Of a DNA stretch of 34,731 nt, positions 18,992-27,842 are shown in pieces. Numbering within the stretch: position 1 is the first letter of the stretch; every line of letters starts with the position of its first letter. Where the stretch lies: positions 1-34,731 of the forward strand of contig JANQJV010000143.1 in NCBI GenBank assembly GCA_028281465.1, written 5' to 3'. The DNA comes from Azospirillaceae bacterium (lineage in GTDB: Bacteria > Pseudomonadota > Alphaproteobacteria > Azospirillales > Azospirillaceae). Position numbers and translations under genes: made by a program. The notes beneath the pieces are model-generated. The model ran no database searches, was not told where the DNA came from, and worked only from the letters and a program-made list of their open reading frames with translations.

Positions 18992-19242
18992 ATGGGTATT
19001 ATGCGCGGATTCCGTTGAAAAGGGTCGCTGGGGAATGATGCCGGAGCCCAGTGCGTAACAGAGTCACGATGGCGGTTTCTTGAACCACCATGGGGTCTTG
19101 CTCAGACGACTCGTTCGCGTAAGCCTCTTCGTGTTTTGCTGTGGTCTGTGGTATTGACCCTCCGGGATACGGTTGGCGCGTGAAATGTGGCGCCCGACCG
19201 ATTCGCTGTGTTCCTGCCCGTCGTCCGAAAGCGCGCGATTCC

Positions 19243-20181
19243 ATGACAGCCATTGAAGAGCATGCGGACGTGGTCGCGCCGCGACGCATATATCAGAATT
19301 TTGCCATTGATAATACCAAGTGGCAGTACGTTTCATTGCGTGATGATGATATTCTCATCTGCACACCGATGAAATCGGGCACCACTTGGATGCAGATGAT
19401 CGTGGCCTTGCTGGTGTTCCAGCGTATACCCCTGCCTGCTCCTTTGGATTCGCTGTCGCCTTGGGTGGAGCGACGGGCGATGGAGCCGGAGGTCCTGAGC
19501 GCCCTGATCCAGCCGCAGACTCACCGCCGGTTCCTCAAGAGTCATATGCCGTTCGACGGATTGCCGGACGTGCGTGCGCAGAAGAAGATTTTCGTCGCCC
19601 GCAACCCGCGCGACATGGCGCTGTCGCTGTGGAACCACAATCGTAGTTTCCGACCCGAGATCGTCGAGAAGATGAACGGGTTCCCAGGGCGGGTCGGTCC
19701 GCCGATGCCGCCGACACCCGAGAGCTTCCCGGTGTTTTTCCGGGAGTGGTTGACGCGCGGCTGGTTCGATTGGGAATCCGACGGATTCCCGCTGATCTCC
19801 GTGTTCCGCTCGGTGGAGACCTGGTGGCGACAGCGCGACGACCCGCGCCTTCTCTTGGTCCATTTCAACGACTTGGTGCGGGACCTGGCCGGTGAGATGC
19901 GCCGCATCGCCGATTTTCTCGATATTGCCGTGCCGGAGGAGCGCTGGCCCGCCCTCGTGCAGGCGGCCACCTTCTCCGATATGAAGCGCAACGCCGCCAC
20001 TCTGGTTCCCTTCATGGGCAGCCTGCTCGCCGGCGGGGCCACGGCCTTCATCCATGAGGGCACCAACGGGCGGTGGGCGACGCTGTTGGATGAGGACGAC
20101 CGGGCCCTGTATGGCCGGGTGGTGGCCCAACGCTTGGCGCCGGACGTTGCAGCGTGGCTGGAAACCGGCGGTCACACCTGA
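19243..20181 (+). CDS. Sulfotransferase family protein (PAPS-dependent)
   Basis: The 312-aa protein resembles cytosolic aryl/alcohol sulfotransferases. The PAPS 5'-phosphosulfate loop is TPMKSGTTW (41-49), the catalytic-His region is FLKSHMPFDGLP (His101), and the 3'-phosphate site is VARNPRDMALSLWNH (118-132), each close to the SULT pattern. It should move sulfate from PAPS to a hydroxyl group of a small molecule; the substrate is unknown. ATG 19243 is chosen because earlier in-frame codons lack family similarity. The ketopantoate-reductase-like gene follows 22 bp later on the same strand, suggesting one transcript. Confidence 0.88.
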   Translation: MTAIEEHADVVAPRRIYQNFAIDNTKWQYVSLRDDDILICTPMKSGTTWMQMIVALLVFQRIPLPAPLDSLSPWVERRAMEPEVLSALIQPQTHRRFLKSHMPFDGLPDVRAQKKIFVARNPRDMALSLWNHNRSFRPEIVEKMNGFPGRVGPPMPPTPESFPVFFREWLTRGWFDWESDGFPLISVFRSVETWWRQRDDPRLLLVHFNDLVRDLAGEMRRIADFLDIAVPEERWPALVQAATFSDMKRNAATLVPFMGSLLAGGATAFIHEGTNGRWATLLDEDDRALYGRVVAQRLAPDVAAWLETGGHT

Positions 20182-20203
20182 TCAAGGAAAGGGGACGAAC
20201 GCC

Positions 20204-21205
20204 ATGCCGGACATGCGGTTTGCGGTTGTTGGCGGCGGTTCGTTGGGTGGCTTCCTGGCCGCCCGACTGGCGCTGGCCGGGGTTTCGGTCACCCTGGTCG
20301 TGCGGCGCCACCGGGCCGCCTTCATGGCCGAGCACGGCATCACGCTGATCGAACCGGCGCAGACCCGGCAGGTCCTGTTGCCGGTGCTGTGTGGCGACGA
20401 TCCCTTGCCCCCTGTCGATGTGGTGGTGATCGCCGTCAAGGCGCACCACCTGGCGACGGCAGCGGAGGCCATCGCCCAATTGGCACGCGGCGGTGCCGTT
20501 TTGGTCTCGGTGCTGAATGGGTTGCAATGGTGGATGGCGGAAGATAGTGGCGGTCCGCTGGCAGCCCTCGACCAGCAGGGTGATTTGGTTCGCCGATTTC
20601 CGCCGGCTTCGGTCCTTGCCACCGTCCCCTATTGGGCCAGCAGTTTTTTGGAGCTGCCCGACCGCAAGGAACACCGGGTGGCCCGACAGAACGGACGCCT
20701 CGTGATCGGCCCGGCGACCGCGTCTGGGTCGGCGGCCACGCAGCTCGGCAGCATTCGCGCGGCGTTGCAGCGGGCTGGAGTCAATCCGTTGCCAACCGAC
20801 GCCATCCGCCGTGAAATCTGGTTCAAAGTGTGGCCTTGGGCGGCGGCGGCCCCCCTGAGTGTCCTGTATGGCTGCCCGTTCGGCGGTCTGGTCGAGGATC
20901 CTGACCGCTTGACGGTGTTGCTGCGCGCCATGGCCGAAGTGGAGGGGGTGGCCCGGCAGCTCGGCATTGGCTTCGATCTGGGCGCGCGCGAGCGGCTGGC
21001 GATCATGGAGCGGGACGGCATTAAGCCGCACAAGCCGTCCATGCTGCAGGATTTTGAGCAAGGGCGGCGGCTGGAGATCGATCCGCTCGTCGGTGCCGTC
21101 GTGGAGTTGGGAGACCGAGTCGGCGCGGAGGTGACGGTGTTACGCGGCATCTACCATCAGGTTCTGGCCAGCGTAGAGAGCCGACCGCCGGCCATCTCCG
21201 CTTGA
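20204..21205 (+). CDS. Divergent ketopantoate-reductase (PanE/ApbA) family protein
   Basis: This is a 333-aa NAD(P)H-dependent oxidoreductase. The N-terminal Rossmann motif is VVGGGSLGG, followed by VVVIAVKAHHL and LNGLQ, as in 2-dehydropantoate 2-reductase. The C-terminal domain keeps the catalytic lysine (Lys208 in EIWFKVW), but the two conserved asparagines that follow it in PanE are Trp212 and Ala216 here. Pantothenate synthesis is therefore doubtful, and a different 2-keto or hydroxy substrate is more likely. AAGGAAAGGGG precedes the ATG. It shares a strand with the sulfotransferase and ends base-to-base with the convergent monooxygenase gene (TGATCA at 21203-21208). Confidence 0.82.
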   Translation: MPDMRFAVVGGGSLGGFLAARLALAGVSVTLVVRRHRAAFMAEHGITLIEPAQTRQVLLPVLCGDDPLPPVDVVVIAVKAHHLATAAEAIAQLARGGAVLVSVLNGLQWWMAEDSGGPLAALDQQGDLVRRFPPASVLATVPYWASSFLELPDRKEHRVARQNGRLVIGPATASGSAATQLGSIRAALQRAGVNPLPTDAIRREIWFKVWPWAAAAPLSVLYGCPFGGLVEDPDRLTVLLRAMAEVEGVARQLGIGFDLGARERLAIMERDGIKPHKPSMLQDFEQGRRLEIDPLVGAVVELGDRVGAEVTVLRGIYHQVLASVESRPPAISA

Positions 21206-23104
21206 TCAATACAAACTGCAGCGGCTGTGCTTGGCCCATAGGCTGCGCAAACCGAACAGGTCCGCGACAGCGGCATAGAGATGCATGGCACTGAAGAAGA
21301 CAATGGTCCGCGGTGCCATGCCCAAAGGCACGCTCCGAATCACCGCCGCAGCCGCGTCCGGCGCAGCACCAGGTCCCTGCAGCCGATACTGGGCCGTATA
21401 GCAGCCGCCGGCGATCACCCGGAGGGCGACTCCTGGCGCCCGTGACCATAACGACAACGGCGGCCGGCAGCCGATCTCGGTGGCCAGACGGTCCATATAG
21501 GGAATCCAGTTGATCAGCTTCTCACCGTCGGTCGGACCGAAGTCGCGCTTCAACGCGGCGTCCGCCCGTTCGATCGAAGCCCGCATGGTCGGCAGGTCGG
21601 GCAGCACCCGCCGGCCGCTGCACACCAGGGCGAAGAGCCGCGCCTGCATTTCGGCGACCGGCGGAATGGCACCGATGGCCGGGCGTGCGAATGCGATGAA
21701 GGCGATCCGATCGCGCCAGGCCGGATCGAACATGCGCAGATAGCGGCGAGCCGGTTTGGCTTCCACGTGCGGAACCGAGTCAGCGATCGGCAGGATGGCC
21801 GGTCGGTAGCCCGTGCACAGAACGATCAAATCCACGCTGTCGGTTTGACCGTCGGCGAAGCGCACCGTGGTGCCACCGTCAAAGCCGCTGATATCGGTGC
21901 GCTGGCGGCAGGTACCGTCAACCAAATGCGGGATCAGACGGTTGGATTTGGTTGCGAATTGGTTAAGCGCTAGGCGTCCGGACCGGGCCAGGAACTCGGC
22001 GCGCATCTTCATGTACGGATCGCGGCCGAAAAACGCACGAATTCGCCGGCTGTACAGCGAAATCCGGCCGTGCAGCCACTTCGGTAGGGCGTAGCGCAAA
22101 CGGTTGGTGTCGTAGTCGAACGGCATCTGGGTGCGCGGATTGTATCGCGGAATGACGAAGGCACCGTGACCGTTCCGCGTGCTAAGCAAACACTGTGCCG
22201 CCCCTGCGTCGATCACGGCATCGATCAGGTCGGCGGCCGTCTCGCCAATGCCGACGACCACCACGGTCTTACCGGTCAAGTCCATGGTTTCCAATTGTCC
22301 ACCGGGTCGCCAGCGCAGGTCGGCGGCGTGCACGATGCTGCCCGCGTAGCGCTCCCGCTCCGGCAACGCGGGACTCACCGGACCGGCATGGGTGCCGCTG
22401 CACACGGCGATGGAGTCGAAACCACCGTGACGAGTGATGACGCCGGTCCGTTGGTCCCGCGCCTCCACGGTCCAGACCGCCCCGTCCCACCCAAGGCCGG
22501 TCACTTCGGTACCCAGGTGGAGATGCGGCCACAGACTGAACCGGTCAGCATATCCGTGCAGGTAGGCGACATAGTCCCCGTTGGTCCAGTGCCGCTGGTC
22601 GTCGTCCGCCGGTGGGTGATCGGAAAAGGCGGTGATCTGCGGGGACGACGTGAATCGGAACGCCGGATGCATGGACGGCATGGTGAAGATCCCGCCCAGC
22701 GACTCCTGGCGTTCGAAACACACGGCATCGTGTCCTTCGGCGCGCAGTTCTTTCAATGTGCACAATCCCGACGGCCCGCCGCCGAGCACGCAGACGCGCC
22801 GGCGTGTGGGCACATTGGCCGACGTGCCTGCGCCGTCGCCGCGCCGGCCACAGTCTGGTGGTAAATGGCGCAGGCCGGCAACATAGCCAGCCACGGCGAG
22901 GAAACACATTGCGAGGCCGAGCGGTCCGAACGTCCAGACCATCGCTCCGGCAACGAGGATCGGTAAGGCGACGACCATCCCGCCCAGCACGGTTGTGCCG
23001 GCGACCGCGCCAACCGCGTCACCGATGCGCGGTCCAGTGACGGCTTCCCGTACAAGATCACTCGATATGGATTGGCCCCTGTCCATTTGATCCGGGATCT
23101 CCAC
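21206..23104 (-). CDS. Flavin-containing monooxygenase with N-terminal membrane segments
   Basis: The 632-aa protein has a class B flavin monooxygenase core. The FAD motif is VLGGGPSG (106-113), followed by ESLGGIF, a central CSGTHAGPVSPALP matching the FMO fingerprint region, an NADPH motif VVGIGETAAD, and CTGYRP near the end. Before the FAD domain lie two hydrophobic stretches, roughly residues 32-55 and 58-78, absent from soluble FMOs and suggesting a membrane anchor. FMOs oxygenate N or S atoms of small molecules or act as Baeyer-Villiger enzymes. With the neighbouring sulfotransferase and reductase it may belong to a small-molecule tailoring set. The N-terminal start is not certain. Confidence 0.85.
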   Translation of the reverse strand: MEIPDQMDRGQSISSDLVREAVTGPRIGDAVGAVAGTTVLGGMVVALPILVAGAMVWTFGPLGLAMCFLAVAGYVAGLRHLPPDCGRRGDGAGTSANVPTRRRVCVLGGGPSGLCTLKELRAEGHDAVCFERQESLGGIFTMPSMHPAFRFTSSPQITAFSDHPPADDDQRHWTNGDYVAYLHGYADRFSLWPHLHLGTEVTGLGWDGAVWTVEARDQRTGVITRHGGFDSIAVCSGTHAGPVSPALPERERYAGSIVHAADLRWRPGGQLETMDLTGKTVVVVGIGETAADLIDAVIDAGAAQCLLSTRNGHGAFVIPRYNPRTQMPFDYDTNRLRYALPKWLHGRISLYSRRIRAFFGRDPYMKMRAEFLARSGRLALNQFATKSNRLIPHLVDGTCRQRTDISGFDGGTTVRFADGQTDSVDLIVLCTGYRPAILPIADSVPHVEAKPARRYLRMFDPAWRDRIAFIAFARPAIGAIPPVAEMQARLFALVCSGRRVLPDLPTMRASIERADAALKRDFGPTDGEKLINWIPYMDRLATEIGCRPPLSLWSRAPGVALRVIAGGCYTAQYRLQGPGAAPDAAAAVIRSVPLGMAPRTIVFFSAMHLYAAVADLFGLRSLWAKHSRCSLY

Positions 23105-23498
23105 GATTCCTCTACTCGCTTTTGGAACCGTACAAGTCCGATGTCAAGTGGCTGTCCTGGGACGTGGCCAGTGGCCGCACCGGCCGTCGACATTCCTTCA
23201 GAGGCCGCAGCGGTGACATTGGATCCCGTTCCGTCAATCTGTTGCTGGTCGGTGGATGCCGGGACACAGACCGTGTCCGATCTGGTATGGATAGGTTCAG
23301 TTACCGACATGATGGGGCCGCGTTTCCGGTTCTTGGGGGCTGCGCCGCCGTGTTGCCGACCGTGTTGCCGACACCGGAACCGGCGGATGTCGCTCGAACC
23401 TGGAGCTCCGCGTGCGGGCCGCGACGGGACTCTTGCTGCAGTTTCTCTGTTGCCGTATAAAGCCAGTTTGCCGTCATTCAGCCTGAAAGACCGAATCA
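23105..23498. other. Intergenic region between monooxygenase gene and rpmJ
   Basis: No supported gene lies here. The visible features are the rpmJ promoter at its right end and a perfect 12-bp tandem duplication of CGTGTTGCCGAC at 23349-23372. Open frames on both strands exist, but their ends overlap rpmJ or the monooxygenase gene in the wrong frame. Confidence 0.5.
23433..23461 (+). promoter_or_regulatory. Sigma-70-type promoter of rpmJ
   Basis: TTGCTG (23433-23438), a 17-bp spacer, and TATAAA (23456-23461). The -10 matches at 5 of 6 positions and the spacing is ideal. The predicted start near 23468 gives a leader of about 30 nt before the rpmJ ATG. The glcDEF genes behind may share this transcript. 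Confidence 0.65.
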
Positions 23499-23624
23499 AT
23501 GAAGATCGTGAACTCGTTGAAATCCATGAAAACACGGCACAAGGGCTGCCGCATCATCCGGCGCAAGGGGCGCGTCTACGTCATCAACAAGTCGAATCCG
23601 CGCTTCAAGGCCCGCCAGGGCTGA
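23499..23624 (+). CDS. rpmJ: 50S ribosomal protein L36
   Basis: A 41-residue basic protein: [20 protein letters not shown], then [21 protein letters not shown]. This is the alphaproteobacterial form of bL36 with the conserved [12 protein letters not shown] and RFKARQG segments. It has one cysteine (Cys17) and not the four-ligand zinc set of the C+ form, so it should be zinc-independent. A good promoter lies upstream. It ends 37 bp before glcD. In several alphaproteobacteria rpmJ is close to pyk, and here glcDEF lies between the two. Confidence 0.95.
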   Translation: MKIVNSLKSMKTRHKGCRIIRRKGRVYVINKSNPRFKARQG

Positions 23625-23661
23625 CCGCTCGGTCCCGACGCTGCGCCTGGAGACCAAGCCC

Positions 23662-25149
23662 ATGCGGATGCCGACGCCCAATGACGGTTTGTTGCAGCGC
23701 CGATCCGAAATCGTGGACCGGCTGCGCGGAGTCGTGCCGGGCCCCGGAGTGATCGGCGAACGCGACCTATTGCGGGCTTACGAATGCGACGGCTTGACCG
23801 CCTATCGTCAGGTGCCGTTGGCCGTGGTGTTGCCGTCGACGACAGCACAGGTGTCGGACACGCTTCGGCTGTGCCAAGAGATGGGACTTAAGGTGGTGCC
23901 GCGGGGCGCCGGGACGTCTTTGTCGGGTGGCGCTTTGCCGTTGGCCGACGGCATCGTCCTCGGTCTGTCGAAGTTCAATCGCATCCTCGACATCGATTAC
24001 GATAACCGGTGTGTTGTCGCCCAACCCGGCGTGACCAATCTGGCGATCAGTCAGGCGGTCACCGAGCGCGGGTTCTATTACGCCCCGGATCCATCGAGCC
24101 AGATTGCCTGCACCATTGGTGGCAACGTGGCGGAAAATGCCGGTGGCGTGCATTGTCTCAAATATGGCCTGACGACCAACAATGTGCTCGGCGTCGAAGT
24201 CGTGCTGATGTCTGGCGAGGTGGTGCGACTCGGCGGCAGGCACCTCGATGCGGGCGGCTATGATGTTCTGGGGGCGGTCACCGGGTCGGAGGGTCTGCTC
24301 GGCGTCATTACCGAGGTAACCGTGCGCATCTTGCCCAAACCGGCCACGGCGCGTGCCGTTTTGGTCGGCTTTCCGACCAGCCGTCAGGCGGGTGACTGTG
24401 TCGCCGCCATCATCGCCGCCGGCATCATCCCGGGTGGCATGGAAATGATGGACGGGCCAGCAATTCGCGCCGCCGAAGACTTTGTCAAGGCCGGGTATCC
24501 GCTCGACGTGGATGCGTTGTTGATTGTGGAGCTGGATGGGCCGGAGGCGGAAGTCGACCACCTGATCGGCGAGGTCGAATCGATCGCGCGCCAGCAGGGC
24601 GCGGTGTCGCTCCGCGTCAGTCAATCGGAGGAAGAGCGCCTTACCTTTTGGGCTGGACGCAAGGCCGCGTTCCCGGCGGTCGGTCGGATCAGCCCCGATT
24701 ATTACTGCATGGACGGAACCATCCCGCGCGGCCGTCTGCCCGAGGTACTGACTCGGACCTCGGAGTTGTCTGAGACGTATGGTTTGCGGGTGGCCAATGT
24801 CTTCCACGCCGGCGACGGCAATCTGCATCCCCTCATCCTCTATGATGCCAATGTGCCGGATGAGTTGGAGCGAGCCGAGCAATTCGGTGCCGATATCCTC
24901 AAGCTCTGTGTGGATGTGGGCGGTGTCTTGACCGGGGAACACGGCGTCGGTGTGGAGAAGCGCGACCTAATGGAATACCAATTCGAGGCGGCGGACCTCG
25001 AACAGCAGCAGCGTCTGAAATGTGCATTCGATCCGGATGGCCTGCTCAATCCCGGCAAGATGTTTCCGAAGCTGCATCGATGCGCCGAGCTTGGGCGCAT
25101 GCATGTGCGAGGCGGCAAGCTGCCGTTCCCGGATCTGCCAAGGTTCTGA
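23662..25149 (+). CDS. glcD: Glycolate oxidase subunit GlcD (FAD-linked)
   Basis: Catalytic FAD subunit (495 aa) of glycolate dehydrogenase/oxidase, which converts glycolate to glyoxylate and feeds electrons to the quinone pool. The PCMH-type FAD-binding half carries VPRGAGTSLSGGALP and GGNVAENAGGVHCLKYG; the C-terminal FAD-oxidase half carries FHAGDGNLHPLILYD and GGVLTGEHGVGVEKRDLM. GGAG lies about 9 nt before the ATG; a second in-frame ATG at 23668 is possible. It is first in a tight glcDEF unit: glcE starts 7 bp after it. No glcC regulator is visible nearby. Confidence 0.95.
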   Translation: MRMPTPNDGLLQRRSEIVDRLRGVVPGPGVIGERDLLRAYECDGLTAYRQVPLAVVLPSTTAQVSDTLRLCQEMGLKVVPRGAGTSLSGGALPLADGIVLGLSKFNRILDIDYDNRCVVAQPGVTNLAISQAVTERGFYYAPDPSSQIACTIGGNVAENAGGVHCLKYGLTTNNVLGVEVVLMSGEVVRLGGRHLDAGGYDVLGAVTGSEGLLGVITEVTVRILPKPATARAVLVGFPTSRQAGDCVAAIIAAGIIPGGMEMMDGPAIRAAEDFVKAGYPLDVDALLIVELDGPEAEVDHLIGEVESIARQQGAVSLRVSQSEEERLTFWAGRKAAFPAVGRISPDYYCMDGTIPRGRLPEVLTRTSELSETYGLRVANVFHAGDGNLHPLILYDANVPDELERAEQFGADILKLCVDVGGVLTGEHGVGVEKRDLMEYQFEAADLEQQQRLKCAFDPDGLLNPGKMFPKLHRCAELGRMHVRGGKLPFPDLPRF

Positions 25150-25156
25150 ACGGCCC

Positions 25157-26401
25157 ATGACTGTCTACCATCCTGAAACCACTGAGCAGGTGTGCGAGGT
25201 GGTGGCGTGGGCGGCGGCGGCACCGGTGCCGTTGCGCGTCCATGGCGGCAGCGCCTTGTGCCGCCTCGGTCGTCCAGTGATCGCAGAGCATGATTTGGTT
25301 CTCTCCACGCTCCGTGGCATTTTGCTGTACGAACCCGAGGAATTGGTGTTGGCGGCGGCGGCCGGGTCCCGAGTGGTGGAGATCGAAGCGCGGCTCGCGC
25401 GGAACAACCAAATGCTTGCCTTTGAACCGCCCGACCTCGGCCCGCTTTTGGGTGCACCGGCTGGCCAGGCCACGTTGGGCGATATTGTCGATGCCAATTT
25501 GAGTGGCCCGAGACGGGTCAAGGCCGGGGCTGTGCGTGACCATATTCTGGGTGTGAAGGTGGTGACCGGCCGCGGCGAGGTGATCAAGGCGGGCGGACGG
25601 GTGGTCAAAAACGTGACGGGTTACGACCTGCCCAAACTCATGACGGGCGCCTTCGGCACCCTCAGTGTGCTGACTGAAATCACGGTGAAGGCCGTGCCGG
25701 CGGCACCGGAAACCAATACGCTTGTGGTGACCGGCTTGGATGCGCCGGCGGCGGTTCGGGCCCTCACCACGGCTCTCCAGACGCCGCACGACGTCTCAGC
25801 AGCAGCGTATCTGCCCGCGGCGGTAGCCCAACGGTCGTCGGTCGACTCCTTGGCGGCGGCTGGCGAGTCGGCAACATTGGTTCGGGTGGAAGGCTTTGGA
25901 CCGTCTGTGGCGGCGCGGAGCGCGGCCTTGCGGGCCATCTTGGAGAGCGCCGGATCGGTGCAGGCCCTTGAGACGGACGACTCGAAGAGGGTGTGGCGTG
26001 AAGTGCGCGATGTCGCCCTGCTGACCACGGACCAGGATGCCCTGGTGTGGCGTATCTCGGTGCCGCCGGCGGCCGGTGCTGAGGTTCTTGCGGCCATCGG
26101 GGCGGCTCTGCCAAAATCGGTCGAATCGTTTTTGGATTGGGGCGGCGGGCTGATTTGGCTGGCTGTGCCTGCTGATACGCCTGGCGCGGGTGCCAGGCCA
26201 ATCCGGGCGGCATTTGCCCCTTTCGGCGGCCATGCCACATTGGTGCGGGCCCCGGATTCGGTTCGGATGGTTGAGGAGGTGTTCCAGCCCACGTCGGCGG
26301 CTTTGGCCGCGCTTACCGATCGCATCAAGACCCAATTCGATCCCAGCCACGTGCTCAACCCCGGGCGCGTCCGGGCCACCGCGTCCGAAATCCCGGCCTG
26401 A
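25157..26401 (+). CDS. glcE: Glycolate oxidase subunit GlcE (FAD-binding)
   Basis: The 414-aa second flavin-fold subunit of glycolate oxidase, related to GlcD. The FAD-binding segment reads PLRVHGGSALCRLGR, and GGRVVKNVTGYDLPKLMTGAFGTLSV is the strongest GlcE signature. DPSHVLNPGR is near the C-terminus. The ATG at 25157 gives the usual short N-terminus; the open frame begins inside glcD, but that part is not coding. It lies between glcD and glcF with gaps of 7 and 6 bp, so the three are surely cotranscribed. Confidence 0.94.
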   Translation: MTVYHPETTEQVCEVVAWAAAAPVPLRVHGGSALCRLGRPVIAEHDLVLSTLRGILLYEPEELVLAAAAGSRVVEIEARLARNNQMLAFEPPDLGPLLGAPAGQATLGDIVDANLSGPRRVKAGAVRDHILGVKVVTGRGEVIKAGGRVVKNVTGYDLPKLMTGAFGTLSVLTEITVKAVPAAPETNTLVVTGLDAPAAVRALTTALQTPHDVSAAAYLPAAVAQRSSVDSLAAAGESATLVRVEGFGPSVAARSAALRAILESAGSVQALETDDSKRVWREVRDVALLTTDQDALVWRISVPPAAGAEVLAAIGAALPKSVESFLDWGGGLIWLAVPADTPGAGARPIRAAFAPFGGHATLVRAPDSVRMVEEVFQPTSAALAALTDRIKTQFDPSHVLNPGRVRATASEIPA

Positions 26402-26407
26402 GGCATC

Positions 26408-27733
26408 ATGCAGACCCACTTCACGCTGGCGCAGCTGGCTGATCCGGATATCCGCGAGTCCGAAACGATATTGCGAAGCTGTGTGCATTGCGGCTTTTGC
26501 ACGGCGACCTGTCCGACCTATGTGCTCCTTGGGGATGAGTTGGACAGTCCGCGTGGGCGCATCTATCTGATCAAATCCATGCTCGAGTCGGAGGCACCGC
26601 CCAGCCCGACCGTGGTGCGGCACATCGACCGATGCCTGTCGTGCCTCTCCTGTATGACCACCTGTCCGTCGGGTGTGCACTACATGCATTTGGTCGATCA
26701 TGCCCGCAGTCACGTCGAGCGCACCTATACTCGGCCGTTCCTCGATCGAACCTTGCGCGCCATCCTCTGTTTGGTGCTGCCTTATCCGCGCCGATTCCGG
26801 CTCGCATTGCGGGCGGCGCGGTTTGCCCGACCATTCGCGGGCCTCGTTTCCGGCCGGTTGCGCGCCATGCTAGCATTGGCGCCGGCGGTCGTGCCGGCCC
26901 CGAGCCGGATGGACCGGCCACAAGTGCATGCGGCGCTTGGTCCGCGGCGCGGGCGTGTCGCCCTGTTGCCCGGATGCGTGCAGCAGGTGCTTGGCCCCGA
27001 GATCAATGCGGCCACAATTCGCCTGCTCACACGCCATGGCATTGAAGTCGTGATTGCACCCGGTGCCGTGTGCTGCGGCGCTGTCACACACCACATGGGC
27101 CGGCCGGAAGAAGCGCACGACTCGGCGCGGCGCACGATGAGCGCCTGGCTCGCCGAGATGAACGGCACCGGTCTCGATGCCATTCTGACCAATGTTTCGG
27201 GGTGCGGAACGGTATTGAAGGACTATGGCTACCAGTTCCGGAATGATCCGCAGTGGCGCGAGCCGGCGCGGACGGTCGCCGGACTGGTGAAGGACATCTC
27301 CGAGTATCTGTTGGCCCTGCCTCTGCGCACCGGAGCGGTGTCGACGGGACAGGCCATCGCCTATCACTCTGCCTGCTCCTTGCAGCATGGCCAGCAGGTC
27401 AAGGCCGAACCGGTGACCCTGTTGCAGCGTGCCGGGTTCACCGTTCGTGCCGTTCCAGAGGGGCATCTGTGTTGCGGCTCCGCTGGCACATACAACCTAT
27501 TGCAACCAGAAATTGCAGAACAATTGCGGGACCGCAAAATTCGCAACATTGAGGGCACGCGGCCCGACGCCATCGCCACCGGTAACATCGGCTGCATGGC
27601 GCAATTGCGCACCGGTACCGATCTTCCGATCGTGCATACGGTGGAACTGTTGGATTGGGCCTCCGGTGGGCCGCGACCAGCCGACCTCGCCAAGGCCCCC
27701 GGGCGCTTCCCGGATGCGCGGGTGGCTGCTTGA
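26408..27733 (+). CDS. glcF: Glycolate oxidase iron-sulfur subunit GlcF
   Basis: The 441-aa electron-transfer subunit. Two ferredoxin-like 4Fe-4S motifs lie near the N-terminus: CVHCGFCTATCP and CLSCLSCMTTCP. The C-terminal two-thirds has the cysteine-rich CCG-domain pattern (PGAVCCGAVTHHMG, then GHLCCGSAGTYNLLQ, and NIGCMAQL), as in heterodisulfide-reductase-like subunits. It should carry electrons from GlcD/E to the membrane quinone. It ends the glc unit; the 109 bp to the convergent pyk gene hold no obvious terminator. Confidence 0.95.
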   Translation: MQTHFTLAQLADPDIRESETILRSCVHCGFCTATCPTYVLLGDELDSPRGRIYLIKSMLESEAPPSPTVVRHIDRCLSCLSCMTTCPSGVHYMHLVDHARSHVERTYTRPFLDRTLRAILCLVLPYPRRFRLALRAARFARPFAGLVSGRLRAMLALAPAVVPAPSRMDRPQVHAALGPRRGRVALLPGCVQQVLGPEINAATIRLLTRHGIEVVIAPGAVCCGAVTHHMGRPEEAHDSARRTMSAWLAEMNGTGLDAILTNVSGCGTVLKDYGYQFRNDPQWREPARTVAGLVKDISEYLLALPLRTGAVSTGQAIAYHSACSLQHGQQVKAEPVTLLQRAGFTVRAVPEGHLCCGSAGTYNLLQPEIAEQLRDRKIRNIEGTRPDAIATGNIGCMAQLRTGTDLPIVHTVELLDWASGGPRPADLAKAPGRFPDARVAA

Positions 27734-27842
27734 CGGGCTGCAAGAGTGGTCTGCGCGCACGGTGATTGTGCAAACCGCAGTCGCCCCGTGTTTCTTCAGA
27801 AGATCGCCTTCGCACAGAGACTCAATCCGCCGGGGATTCTCT

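Noticed and set aside
18693..19242. Possible genomic island boundary at tRNA-Val
   Set aside because: The tRNA is followed by a repeat, but there is no integrase, no second copy of the tRNA 3' end nearby and no phage-like genes.
22753..23310. Minus-strand frame beginning MSVTEPIHTRS upstream of the monooxygenase gene
   Set aside because: Considered as an extended or frameshifted N-terminus of the monooxygenase, but it is in a different frame, overlaps that gene's hydrophobic N-terminus, and its product after the overlap is Ser/Arg/Pro-rich.
23767..24942. 391-codon open frame antisense to glcD
   Set aside because: It is a shadow of glcD, which carries all FAD-oxidase motifs.
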